Below are positions 54,255-62,416 of a stretch of 64,000 nt of DNA, piece by piece; the stretch's first letter is position 1; each line of letters starts with the position of its first letter. The stretch comes from Slackia equolifaciens (GTDB lineage Bacteria > Actinomycetota > Coriobacteriia > Coriobacteriales > Eggerthellaceae): the NCBI RefSeq assembly GCF_003725995.1, contig NZ_QIBX01000001.1, positions 408,833 through 472,832 on the forward strand, given 5' to 3'. Under the pieces are notes generated by a model. The model was not told the DNA's origin, ran no database searches, and was given only the letters and a program-made list of their open reading frames with translations. The translations under genes were made by a program, and so were the position numbers.

Positions 54255-55466
54255 CTAAGCGGCGGCGCCTTCGGCGGCAGGGGCGTCAGAGGACTGCTCC
54301 TTCTTGGCCGCGGGCAGCAGTTTCTGGCACATGACCATGAACGCCAGCGCGCCAAGCGAAATCACGCCGATCACGATGACGATTTCGACCCACGTGGGAG
54401 CATAGGTGCCTACAACCGCCCACACATCCATACCGGTCGCATGCGCAGAAGCGCTCGATCCGCTGATGATGCCAGGGGCACCATACACATTGGGCATAAA
54501 GAACGAAGTGAACAGCAGCCAGATGCGCTTGCAGAACACGCCGATCACGATGCATGCGCTGGCAAGCATCACAAGGCCCATGTTCTCACGGTTACGCGCG
54601 AACACGAGAATGCAGAACGGAATCAGAAGCCCAAGCGCGATCTCAGCCCAGAAGAACGGAGCGGTCACGCCCGAAGTCATAACGGCGAGCGTCTCGGCGC
54701 CGGCAGCACCGGGATACGCCATGGTCAGAACCTCGCAGCCCACCAGGAAGGCGTCGATTGCCACGCAGGTGGCAAGCAGGCCGGCAAGGCTGGACATGAG
54801 CTTCTTCTCGGTCTTGAACCAGCCGGACTTGTTGAGGCCGCCCAAGACCAGCATCAGCAGAGCGAGACCGGAATCCATGGCGGAGACGACGAACAGCGGA
54901 GCCATGATGGCGGAATACCAGCCCTCGCGAGAAAGCTGCAGGCCGAAAATCCATGCGGTCACGCTGTGAACCAGAATTGCCACAGGCAGAGCGAAACGGC
55001 TCACGATGGCAACCTTGCGGTCAGCGTCGTCCTTGTTGGAGGTCATGAACACCAGGTAGATGATGTTGATGACCAGATACAGGCAGATCACGCAGATATC
55101 CCAGCACAGAGGCGAGGTGGGATTGAATCCGGTGATGATGCGCCACACACGCTGGATACCGCCCAGGTCAACCAGGACGAAAATACCAGCAACGCAGATG
55201 CATGCCGTGGACAGAATGACGGCGGGAAGCGCCACCTTCTTATACTCGGCCACGTGGAACACGCTCGCCGAAGAGGCCACAATCAGGCCGCCAGCGGAAA
55301 GGCCCACGAAGAACATGAAGCATCCGATGTAGAGGCCCCACGACGTGCCGTTGTTCATACCGGTCACGCCCAAGCCGCCCATAAGCTGATAGATCCAGGC
55401 AGCGATGCCGGCAACGGTCAGAATGCCCAATACGGCGTACGCGATTTTCGTCTTGCCAGAAGTCAT
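54255..55466 (-). CDS. NrfD/PsrC-type membrane subunit of molybdoenzyme complex B
   Basis: 403 aa with about ten transmembrane helices. W-G-L-Y-I-G-C-F-M-F-F-V-G-L-S-A-G-G-L in helix 2 is typical of NrfD/PsrC quinone-reactive subunits, larger than the DmsC anchor of complex A. It exchanges electrons between menaquinol and the Fe-S subunit encoded 15 nt upstream. The ribosome site is AAGGAGGAGG. A polar, Ala-rich tail ends the protein. Confidence 0.95.
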   Translation of the reverse strand: MTSGKTKIAYAVLGILTVAGIAAWIYQLMGGLGVTGMNNGTSWGLYIGCFMFFVGLSAGGLIVASSASVFHVAEYKKVALPAVILSTACICVAGIFVLVDLGGIQRVWRIITGFNPTSPLCWDICVICLYLVINIIYLVFMTSNKDDADRKVAIVSRFALPVAILVHSVTAWIFGLQLSREGWYSAIMAPLFVVSAMDSGLALLMLVLGGLNKSGWFKTEKKLMSSLAGLLATCVAIDAFLVGCEVLTMAYPGAAGAETLAVMTSGVTAPFFWAEIALGLLIPFCILVFARNRENMGLVMLASACIVIGVFCKRIWLLFTSFFMPNVYGAPGIISGSSASAHATGMDVWAVVGTYAPTWVEIVIVIGVISLGALAFMVMCQKLLPAAKKEQSSDAPAAEGAAA

Positions 55467-55481
55467 AGTTGCACCTCCTCC

Positions 55482-56099
55482 TTATTCGAAGTAATGGACT
55501 TGCGGCTTGGTGCCCTGCTCCTCGAGCAGCACATAGGCATGGCGCTCGGCAATGAGCTTGGAGATCTCAGAATTGGGATCGTCCAGGTCGCCGAAGGTAC
55601 GGGCGCGACCCATACAGGCCACAACACACCTCGGCTCCTCACCACGGTCGGTGCGCTCTTTGCACAACGTACACTTCTCGGCCACACCCTTAGAACGCAC
55701 AGGCACCGTCTTGTCCCCATAGTCGAAGTCGGGCTCGCGATGCGGCTCATTCCAATTGAACACGCGAGCGTTATAAGGACAGGCCGCCATGCACATGCGA
55801 CAGCCGATGCACTTGTCGTAATCGATTTCTACGCGACCCTTGTCGTCTTTGTACGTTGCTCCCGTGGGGCACACTCGCATACAGGCAGGGTTTTCGCAGT
55901 GCTGGCATGCGACAGGAACATACCTACGTGTGAGGTTAGGATATTCGCCCACCGCACCATCAACCATGTCAGACCCCTCGGTAATCACGCGGTTCCAAAG
56001 AAGTCCCATGGGGATGTTGTTTTGGATCTTGCATGCAATCGTACATGTATGACACCCCGTGCATCGATGCAGGTCAATTGCTATTCCATATCGAGTCAT
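55482..56099 (-). CDS. DmsB-type four-cluster Fe-S subunit of complex B
   Basis: 205 aa with four ferredoxin motifs: C-T-G-C-H-T-C-T-I-A-C-K; C-Q-H-C-E-N-P-A-C-M-R-V-C-P; C-I-G-C-R-M-C-M-A-A-C-P; and C-T-L-C-K-E-R followed by C-V-V-A-C. It carries electrons between the NrfD subunit and the catalytic subunit. It starts 11 nt after the catalytic gene stop, with AAGGAGAG between. There is no signal peptide. Confidence 0.96.
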   Translation of the reverse strand: MTRYGIAIDLHRCTGCHTCTIACKIQNNIPMGLLWNRVITEGSDMVDGAVGEYPNLTRRYVPVACQHCENPACMRVCPTGATYKDDKGRVEIDYDKCIGCRMCMAACPYNARVFNWNEPHREPDFDYGDKTVPVRSKGVAEKCTLCKERTDRGEEPRCVVACMGRARTFGDLDDPNSEISKLIAERHAYVLLEEQGTKPQVHYFE

Positions 56100-56110
56100 G
56101 TCCGCTCTCC

Positions 56111-58507
56111 TTACGCCTTTTCAACTTGAACGAGCGTGTCGTACATGGGAATGTTCGCACCGTACGGAAGCACCTTACCGCGCTCGATAAGAGTGTCGTT
56201 AGTAACATCTTGATAGCTCGCCCCGCCCGTATCGCGGCACCACGTTCCTTCGCACATATACACCTGCCCGGGACGTGCCGCGTTGTTGATAAGACAAGTT
56301 ACGCTGAATTCGCCACGGTCGTTAAAGATACGTACCGTATCGCCACTCTGAAGACCGCGTGCTTCGGCGTCTGTGGGATTAATCTCCAGCGTAGGATATG
56401 GAACAATTTGATTGACCCATTCTGAATTCCACCATTGCGTGTGCACGCGGTAACGGCGACGAGCCTGCACGAACTGCAACGGATACTTCTCTTTGAGAGG
56501 GTTGTCCGCATAAGCCTCGATAGGGGATTCGTAATTGGGGAGCTCTTGATTGTACCCAAGCATACCTTCGTGATAAATCTCCAGTCTCCCCGACTTAGTT
56601 TTATACACCTGATCGGTATGCCCAACGTAAGGACCATCGGGATAGTCAAGACGCATGATGCTGTTATTTTCCTTGAGCTTCTCATACGTAACGTTTTTGA
56701 AGGCCTGGTCGTCTGTGGTTAGCTGCGCCTTTACGTAGTCAACCGTGCTTTCCGGCATATACTCGCCGAACCCAAGTCGCCCACATAACTCATGCTCAAT
56801 TTCAAAGTCAGTTTTGCTCTCAAACAGTGGATCGAGCACTTTCATTTGCAACAAGATATGATTCTTCGACACCTGAATCATGCCACACTCGTCACGTGTC
56901 TCAAAGCCCGTGCATACCGGCAAGACGATATCCGACCATGCCACGCTATCGCAGTAGTAAATATCGCTAGTGACAATAAAATCAAGCGTCTTGAGCCATT
57001 CCTTGGTGGTGTTGTAATTACCCAAATGTTGGACAAAGGTGTTGCCCAAATTGAACACCGTATGCACGCTACTTGGATTCGTGCGCATGAGAGGCGTCTG
57101 CATCTCAAGAGGGGTCTCCACAAACTCAGCAGGTAGGGCCCAGGCGCCAAGCTTCGCCGTAAGAGAGTGGCAACCATAATGATTACCACGCACACCAGCT
57201 CCGCAGCCAGGCTTGCCGATGTTTCCCGTCAAAGAGGGCAGCAGCGACATAGCATGTCCTGCGATATCGGCATTCGAATATTTGTCATTTCCACCGTAGC
57301 CAATCAGAAGAAACGAAGGAGTTTCCTGCGCATATTTACGAGCAAGCTCAATAATTTGGTCTTCGGGGATGGTGGTCACCTCGGATGCCCAGGCTGTCGT
57401 ATAGTTTTTCTGATTCTCTTTCAACAGAGAGAAAACCGTCGTGCACTCCACGCCGTCCACTTCGAATGTGCCCTCTAAAATAGGGTCAGCCACCTCGTCC
57501 ATGAGACGAGCGCGCGAACCATCCCACACATAATGCGTTGCGGTCTCGGTGCCATCTTCGGCAGTAGACGTTTCTTTGAGCATGGAGCCATCAGCCGTGC
57601 TCACCAAAAACGGGCAAGACGTATGTGCCTTAATGTACTCTTCGTCATACCATTCGTTATCGAGGATGGCGCTCACCATGCCAAGGTAAAGCGCGGCATC
57701 GGTGCCGGGTTCGATAGGTACCCACGTATCTGCCTTAGAAGCAGTGGAGGTGAAAATGGGGTCAACTACGGTAACGTTGCATCCCGCTTCTTGCGCATCA
57801 AACATAAAACGAGCATCGGTCATGCCGCTTTCCAGCAGGTTGACGCCAACCATGATAAGCGTTTTGGTGTTTACCCAGTCGGTCACTTCATAAGGTCCCT
57901 TACCCATTGTGGCATCACCAGTCGTCTGGTCAAGACCGTTGCCCTGTGCCATGTCTATGCCGCTTTCACAAATGGCTTGAGCACCTAATAGCTTGCGCAA
58001 AAGCGGCATTTCGTACACCAAGCCGCTTGAATAAGGGAACAGAATAGACGAACCGCCGTATTTATCCACGCTTTCTTGAAGCTTCTGGGCAACGGTGTCG
58101 AATGCCTCTTCCCAGGAAATGGACTCGAATTTTCCCTCTCCGCGCTCCCCCACACGCTTGAGGGGCGTTTGGATGCGATCGGGACTGTAGATGCGTTGAA
58201 TCTCGCTCAGACCCTTGAGACAGCAAATCGAATACTGGTCCTCTTCCCATGTATTGCTTTCGATGTTTGCCATGCGACCATCACGCACCGTACATTTTAG
58301 CGAGCATCTATTGCCGCAGTTCGTCTGGTGGAAGGTATAAATCACTTGGTCTTCCGCCTCGGCATGAGCTTCGGCAGGCGCCAGCCAGTTGTTGGTGGTG
58401 GTCATGCTTGCGGCGCCGGCGAGGCCCAATGCACCCGCCGCCACGCCTGCGGTTTTGAGAAAGTTCCTGCGCGTCATCCCGGCATGCGGGCTTGTAGCTC
58501 CTGACAT
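56111..58507 (-). CDS. Tat-exported DmsA-like molybdopterin oxidoreductase (catalytic subunit B)
   Basis: 798 aa. The Tat signal is T-R-R-N-F-L-K (residues 12-18) with cleavage likely near A-E-A-H-A (46-50). The [4Fe-4S] site is C64-x3-C68-x3-C72 and C96 (C-L-K-G). Where DmsA carries the Ser molybdenum ligand, this protein reads S-G-I-D-M-A-Q-G (Asp185), so Asp, as in NarG, is a candidate ligand; this is my alignment by eye. The reductase domains are otherwise complete to A-N-I-P-M-Y-D-T. GC content is visibly lower than in flanking genes. SD GGGGGAGAA. It leads the catalytic/Fe-S/NrfD/TorD operon; the substrate is unknown. Confidence 0.94.
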   Translation of the reverse strand: MSGATSPHAGMTRRNFLKTAGVAAGALGLAGAASMTTTNNWLAPAEAHAEAEDQVIYTFHQTNCGNRCSLKCTVRDGRMANIESNTWEEDQYSICCLKGLSEIQRIYSPDRIQTPLKRVGERGEGKFESISWEEAFDTVAQKLQESVDKYGGSSILFPYSSGLVYEMPLLRKLLGAQAICESGIDMAQGNGLDQTTGDATMGKGPYEVTDWVNTKTLIMVGVNLLESGMTDARFMFDAQEAGCNVTVVDPIFTSTASKADTWVPIEPGTDAALYLGMVSAILDNEWYDEEYIKAHTSCPFLVSTADGSMLKETSTAEDGTETATHYVWDGSRARLMDEVADPILEGTFEVDGVECTTVFSLLKENQKNYTTAWASEVTTIPEDQIIELARKYAQETPSFLLIGYGGNDKYSNADIAGHAMSLLPSLTGNIGKPGCGAGVRGNHYGCHSLTAKLGAWALPAEFVETPLEMQTPLMRTNPSSVHTVFNLGNTFVQHLGNYNTTKEWLKTLDFIVTSDIYYCDSVAWSDIVLPVCTGFETRDECGMIQVSKNHILLQMKVLDPLFESKTDFEIEHELCGRLGFGEYMPESTVDYVKAQLTTDDQAFKNVTYEKLKENNSIMRLDYPDGPYVGHTDQVYKTKSGRLEIYHEGMLGYNQELPNYESPIEAYADNPLKEKYPLQFVQARRRYRVHTQWWNSEWVNQIVPYPTLEINPTDAEARGLQSGDTVRIFNDRGEFSVTCLINNAARPGQVYMCEGTWCRDTGGASYQDVTNDTLIERGKVLPYGANIPMYDTLVQVEKA

Positions 58508-58762
58508 TTCTCCCCCTTCGAAGATAGTCAGGATACCCCTCTAAATTGGTTCCCCTGCGGCCCGTCGGCCGTATTGCCTGCGCGATTCCTTGGACATGCC
58601 CTTTCCGGCATCCGCCCTCAACGAACCTGCCCTTCTGGATTCCGCCCTCGCAAATGGACTCGCCACCGAGACGCTTCCTCATAGGACAGCATGCGCAGAC
58701 ACGGTTAGCTCAACTCCTGGGTATCCCCCCAATACTCCTTCAGAATTGGCCAAATTCTTCTA
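58508..58762 (-). other. Long 5' leader of the DmsA-like operon
   Basis: About 255 nt lie between the predicted transcription start and the ATG. The leader contains two adjacent similar segments, GAGGGCGGAATCCAGAAGGG and GAGGGCGGATGCCGGAAAGG. It also holds a 24-codon frame starting ATGCTGTCCTATGAGG. It could hold a structured RNA; I cannot match it to a known riboswitch class. Confidence 0.45.
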
Positions 58763-58768
58763 GCTCGC

Positions 58769-58797
58769 ACTATACAAAGATATCCTAGGATAATCAA
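58769..58797 (-). promoter_or_regulatory. Promoter of the DmsA-like operon with embedded operator
   Basis: On the minus strand, TTGATT (58797-58792), a 17-nt spacer and TATAGT (58774-58769). The palindrome TATCCTAGGATA lies in the spacer (58781-58792), an ideal repressor position. Confidence 0.8.
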
Positions 58798-58828
58798 TAT
58801 TTGTCCTAGGACTATTTATCCTAGGATT
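58781..58828. promoter_or_regulatory. Triple TCCTAGGA operator
   Basis: Three palindromes centred on CCTAGG at 58784-58789, 58805-58810 and 58820-58825: TATCCTAGGATA, GTCCTAGGAC and ATCCTAGGAT. A fourth copy overlaps the start region of the NrfD-like/gntR operon at 61403-61410. The GntR-family protein encoded at 59875-60294 is the likely binder. Confidence 0.82.
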
Positions 58829-58862
58829 ATTCTTTTTTGAGATAATGGGAGACACGCAAGCG

Positions 58863-59873
58863 CTACTTTCCCGTTGCCAAATCGCGCAACGCCTTAGCGG
58901 CGGCGTCTTTGCCGCCATCGCCCAGCACATCGCCAAAGCCCTCGCTGAAACTCGAAGGCACCACCACGGTGCCGCCCGTTTCACGCACGCTTTCGTACAA
59001 CAGATGCATCGCGCGCAGACGCATGGCCCCGTCGTTTTTGCCGTACACCTCGCCCATTTCGTCATAGGCCTGGCAAATGTCCTGCTCGGCTTCGGTCAGG
59101 ATAATACGGGCCTTCTTGCGCTGTTCGGCCTGCGCCTCGAGCGACATTACGTCCTGCAGCTCTTTGGGCACCAAAATATCGCGCACCTCCACCGAGAGAA
59201 TGCTAATGCCCCACTGATCGGCTTTTTCCTCGAGCACGCGCTTGAGTTCGCGATCCAGTTGCTCGCGACGAATGGCAACCTCGGCGGCACCCGCGCGGCC
59301 TATGGCATCGCGCAGCGCGGTTTGTGCGGCAAGTTCCACCGCGCGCGTGAAATCGCCCACCTCGAGACATGCCGCCTTAGCATCCCACACCATCCAAAAC
59401 AGCACAGCATTCACGTTGAGCGGCACAAGGTCGGCGGTCAACGTTTCTTCCGCGCCAAATGTGGTCACGCGCATGCGGCCGTCAACGCGCATGGTGTTCT
59501 GCTCGATAAAGGGAATCGTCCAGAAGAGCCCCGGCCCGCTTACGCGGTTGAATTTGCCAAACCGCAGCACGATGACCTTCTCCCATTGCTGAGCGATATG
59601 GACCGCCATGGTTGCCAACGTCGCAAGCACCGCGGCGGCAACCACCGCACCTAGCCCCACCGATCCGGTAAGCACATACGCTGCACCCATCACGACGATG
59701 AACGTCACCGTAAACACGGCGGCAGAAAACAGCCATACCCCCGAGTTTGAAGCGCGCTCGCCGTCTGCGAACTCGGTGCGTGCGTCGGGCCGAACCGCCG
59801 TCCGCTCGCGAATGCCCGCCACTCCGCCCGAAGGCTCCGCCGGCCAAGATCCGTTCTCGCGTCGTCTTGCCAT
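58863..59873 (-). CDS. Slipin/stomatin-type SPFH membrane protein
   Basis: 336 aa. A polar N-terminus (about 45 aa) is followed by two close hydrophobic segments (about 46-90). The SPFH domain comes next: V-L-R-F-G-K-F, G-P-G-L-F-W-T-I-P-F, then R-V-D-G-R-M-R-V-T-T. Coiled-coil continuation holds E-A-Q-A-E-Q-R-K-K-A-R. Slipins form membrane scaffolds that affect protein quality control and domain organisation. The gene starts 1 nt after the gntR stop; co-transcription with an NrfD-like membrane protein suggests a role with that respiratory membrane system. Confidence 0.9.
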   Translation of the reverse strand: MARRRENGSWPAEPSGGVAGIRERTAVRPDARTEFADGERASNSGVWLFSAAVFTVTFIVVMGAAYVLTGSVGLGAVVAAAVLATLATMAVHIAQQWEKVIVLRFGKFNRVSGPGLFWTIPFIEQNTMRVDGRMRVTTFGAEETLTADLVPLNVNAVLFWMVWDAKAACLEVGDFTRAVELAAQTALRDAIGRAGAAEVAIRREQLDRELKRVLEEKADQWGISILSVEVRDILVPKELQDVMSLEAQAEQRKKARIILTEAEQDICQAYDEMGEVYGKNDGAMRLRAMHLLYESVRETGGTVVVPSSFSEGFGDVLGDGGKDAAAKALRDLATGK

Positions 59874-59874
59874 G

Positions 59875-60294
59875 TTAGTTCCGCCTTCCGGTTGCAGTAC
59901 CGCCTTCTTCGCGCTTGAGCTGCTTAATCTTGCGGCTCATGCGCTGCTGTATATCGTCCAGGGATAACCCCAAATCACGACAGCCCGAAATAAGATCGTC
60001 CATCATCTGGTCAACCTCTTGGGTGTACTCCTGGCTTACGTCGGCATCCAGATCGCGCACGAACACGCCACGCCCACGCGACGACTCGAGATACCCGTCG
60101 TTCGAAAGGCTCAAGTACGCCTTATTCACCGTGTTGAAATTGAGGGAGATGTCAGCCGCAAGCGCGCGCACTGTGGGCAGCCTGTCACCCGGCTTGAAAT
60201 ATCCCGTGTTGATAAGATACGCGATGCGCTGGGCAAGCTGCACCCACGGGGGCACATCGCTCGTCTGGTCAACTTCAAAAGGAAATTCCGACAT
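59875..60294 (-). CDS. GntR-family (YtrA-type) transcriptional regulator
   Basis: 139 aa. A winged helix-turn-helix of the YtrA subfamily (V-Q-L-A-Q-R-I-A-Y-L-I, G-D-R-L-P-T-V-R-A-L-A, N-F-N-T-V-N-K-A-Y) is followed by only ~65 helical residues, too few for a ligand domain; it dimerises through that tail. YtrA proteins usually repress their own operon and nearby membrane transport genes. Here TCCTAGGA palindromes lie at the promoter of its own operon and at the DmsA-like operon, so a two-operon regulon is proposed. It lies 18 nt after the NrfD-like gene. Confidence 0.93.
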   Translation of the reverse strand: MSEFPFEVDQTSDVPPWVQLAQRIAYLINTGYFKPGDRLPTVRALAADISLNFNTVNKAYLSLSNDGYLESSRGRGVFVRDLDADVSQEYTQEVDQMMDDLISGCRDLGLSLDDIQQRMSRKIKQLKREEGGTATGRRN

Positions 60295-60312
60295 AGACCA
60301 TCTCTCTCATAT

Positions 60313-61368
60313 TCACAGCATATTGCCGATCGACGCCACCATAGGATGAACGCCCGCCGCAACGATGCAGTATCTCATCACGAGCCCGCCAACCAACACA
60401 CAGCACGCGGGCACGCACATCAAAGCCGGAACGGGCACGCGACGCCTGCCTGCCACCACAATGCACTCTAGAGCAATGGGAACCACAAGCCCCACGCCAA
60501 CGAACCCCAGCCAAAATACCCAAGCGGCCTGACCGCCAAGAAGCGCGCCCGCCGAGACAAGAGCCGCATACTGCGTGGGGCTGTCCGCCACAACGCTACC
60601 GTCTATCGCGCTCAGAGGGGAATTGCCCTGCAAGGCCGCCCCCACCAGCAGAGCGCAGGCGATAGCCTCCAAAACAATCACCGCCACATCCACAATAACC
60701 ATGCGCCGCATAACGCTGTGGAAGATGCGCACCGTGCCGTTCGCGCACGCTGCGATTAAGACGAGCGCCATTCCGCACGATAGCGACGAAAGCGCGAACA
60801 AAACGGGCAACCATGGCGTTGCCCATAGGGGAACCGCATCTATTCCCTGCAACAGAAGCCCCGTGTATAGAATCACGCCCAACGATGCGGCGGCGAGCGT
60901 TGCCTGAACAATGCGAAGAGCCGCCACGCGCACACGCGCAAAGCTTATCCAGAGCACAAGGATCAAGCAGGTGAGCGCCAATGCTGCCGTCAGAAACCAT
61001 ACGCCCAACGTAATGAATGTAGGAGTGGGACTGAGAAACACGAGGGCCACCCGATCGGCGCGCGCCAAATCGACTATGAGACATGCCACGCCGAGCGCGA
61101 GCGCCGCAAGAGAGACCGTATGTCCCGCAACAAAAAGACGACGATACGATGAGGGAGGCTTGAGCAGCCACATCGTGCGCGGCTGCACCGCCGCCTCGCG
61201 ACGGTTGACGTAAAGCGGCGCCGCGACTGCAGCGCGACCACTTGCAGCGACCACGCGCGCAGCAATCTCATCGCGCGGCGACAGAAGCCCCATAACGGCG
61301 AGCACCAAGCAGGCTCCCCCGCCGGCGCCGCCCAAAAACAGGTAGCACACGACCAAATCGCTCAGCAT
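60313..61368 (-). CDS. Stand-alone NrfD-like membrane protein
   Basis: 351 aa with about nine transmembrane helices, beginning Y-L-F-L-G-G-A-G-G-G-A, the NrfD/DmsC-type first helix. No Fe-S or catalytic partner gene adjoins it; it leads an operon with gntR and slipin. It might serve as an alternative membrane subunit for complex B or another quinone-linked enzyme. The ribosome site AGGCGGGAGGC is very close to the ATG. Divergent sequence makes the sub-family uncertain. Confidence 0.8.
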   Translation of the reverse strand: MLSDLVVCYLFLGGAGGGACLVLAVMGLLSPRDEIAARVVAASGRAAVAAPLYVNRREAAVQPRTMWLLKPPSSYRRLFVAGHTVSLAALALGVACLIVDLARADRVALVFLSPTPTFITLGVWFLTAALALTCLILVLWISFARVRVAALRIVQATLAAASLGVILYTGLLLQGIDAVPLWATPWLPVLFALSSLSCGMALVLIAACANGTVRIFHSVMRRMVIVDVAVIVLEAIACALLVGAALQGNSPLSAIDGSVVADSPTQYAALVSAGALLGGQAAWVFWLGFVGVGLVVPIALECIVVAGRRRVPVPALMCVPACCVLVGGLVMRYCIVAAGVHPMVASIGNML

Positions 61369-61402
61369 GCCTCCCGCCTTTCGCCGCCCTCGTTTTAGAT
61401 AA

Positions 61403-61417
61403 TCCTAGGACATTATA
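61403..61417 (-). promoter_or_regulatory. Promoter and operator of the NrfD-like/gntR/slipin operon
   Basis: On the minus strand a perfect TATAAT (61417-61412) is followed directly by TCCTAGGA (61410-61403) at the transcription start region; the -35 is weak (TTTCGC, 16 nt upstream). Binding here would block initiation, giving autoregulation by the GntR protein. Confidence 0.78.
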
Positions 61418-61645
61418 GTGGAGAACGCACCCCGCGAAAGTGCGGAGCGGCCAGCAAAACACGCAAGAGAGGCCCCTCAACCACTCGCCTCGCCCCGCCA
61501 AAGCGCAACCACGGCGGATGTCATTGGCCGCGATTCCCGGTACGCACGGTGGTCGGTTACGGCAAGCCCGGCGGACAGGAGCAAGCAAACGCCAGACTAC
61601 ACACTGAAGCCGCTCAGGCCGAGAAGACGCCTACCCAGACAGCGA

Positions 61646-61671
61646 AATCGCCGGCAGCGATGCCGGCGATT
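61646..61671 (-). terminator. pth terminator
   Basis: Perfect 10-bp stem AATCGCCGGC/GCCGGCGATT with a 6-nt loop, starting 2 nt after the pth stop and followed on the minus strand by TCGCTGTCT. The remaining 61418-61645 shows no gene. Confidence 0.7.
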
Positions 61672-61673
61672 GT

Positions 61674-62231
61674 CTAGTTGAACTTCTGCTGCGTCTTCTC
61701 CAGGCCGTTTTTCAAAAGGAACGGCGCTGCCTCGGCGGCGCGTTGCGCACCTTGGACGAAATCATCCCACGCCTCTTTCTTAGGCACGCTCAGCACCCAA
61801 TCAACCACCGGCATACGTCCCGGCGGACGACCGATGCCAACACGCACGCGCGCCCAATCCTTGGTCTGCAGCTTATCGGCGATAGACTTGAGTCCATTAT
61901 GCCCCGCTAAACCGCCGCCGAATTTCACGCGAATCGTACCGGGATCGATGTCCAGCTCGTCATGAATCACCACGATATCGTTCGGCGTAAGTTTATACGC
62001 CGCGCACAACTGCTTGACCGGACCGCCCGAGGTGTTCATGTAGCTCTGCGGCTTGGCAAGCAGCACTTCCTCGCCGTCGATTTTCACCTTGGCGGTAAGC
62101 GCGCCGCACTCGGACTTCCAATAGTTCGCTCGGTATTCCTCGGCAATCAAATCTACCGTGTCAAAGCCCGCATTGTGCCGCGTGTGCGCGTATTCGTCAC
62201 CCGGATTACCCAGGCCGACAATCATTTTCAC
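61674..62231 (-). CDS. pth: Peptidyl-tRNA hydrolase
   Basis: 185 aa, normal for Pth. The N-terminal core is I-V-G-L-G-N-P-G-D-E-Y-A-H-T-R-H-N-A-G-F, with the catalytic His in the T-R-H-N-A-G segment. Q-S-Y-M-N-T-S-G and H-D-E-L-D follow, then G-G-G-L-A-G-H-N-G-L. The enzyme frees tRNA from stalled peptidyl-tRNA. The GTG at 62231 has GGAGGG 7 nt upstream and is preferred over the ATG at 62225; the open frame beyond it is unsupported. It is followed by its own terminator. Confidence 0.96.
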   Translation of the reverse strand: MKMIVGLGNPGDEYAHTRHNAGFDTVDLIAEEYRANYWKSECGALTAKVKIDGEEVLLAKPQSYMNTSGGPVKQLCAAYKLTPNDIVVIHDELDIDPGTIRVKFGGGLAGHNGLKSIADKLQTKDWARVRVGIGRPPGRMPVVDWVLSVPKKEAWDDFVQGAQRAAEAAPFLLKNGLEKTQQKFN

Positions 62232-62416
62232 GAATCGTCCCTCCATCCCGCTACAAGCGGAAGCCATTCTCTCACAAAACGCTTGGCTGAAACGCGCCAT
62301 TCCTCCGCCGTGCCCGCAAACCAGCAGACCGGCATCGATATCGCGGCAGCCTCGCTTATTCCTCCGCTCGAGGACACAAGAGGCGAACGAACGCTGGTAC
62401 CACCCTTCGCTCGCCA

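Noticed and set aside
58308..58682. 124-codon frame overlapping the start of the DmsA-like gene
   Set aside because: Out of frame with a strongly supported Tat-signal gene and continuing through its coding sequence; only its first codons lie in the leader.
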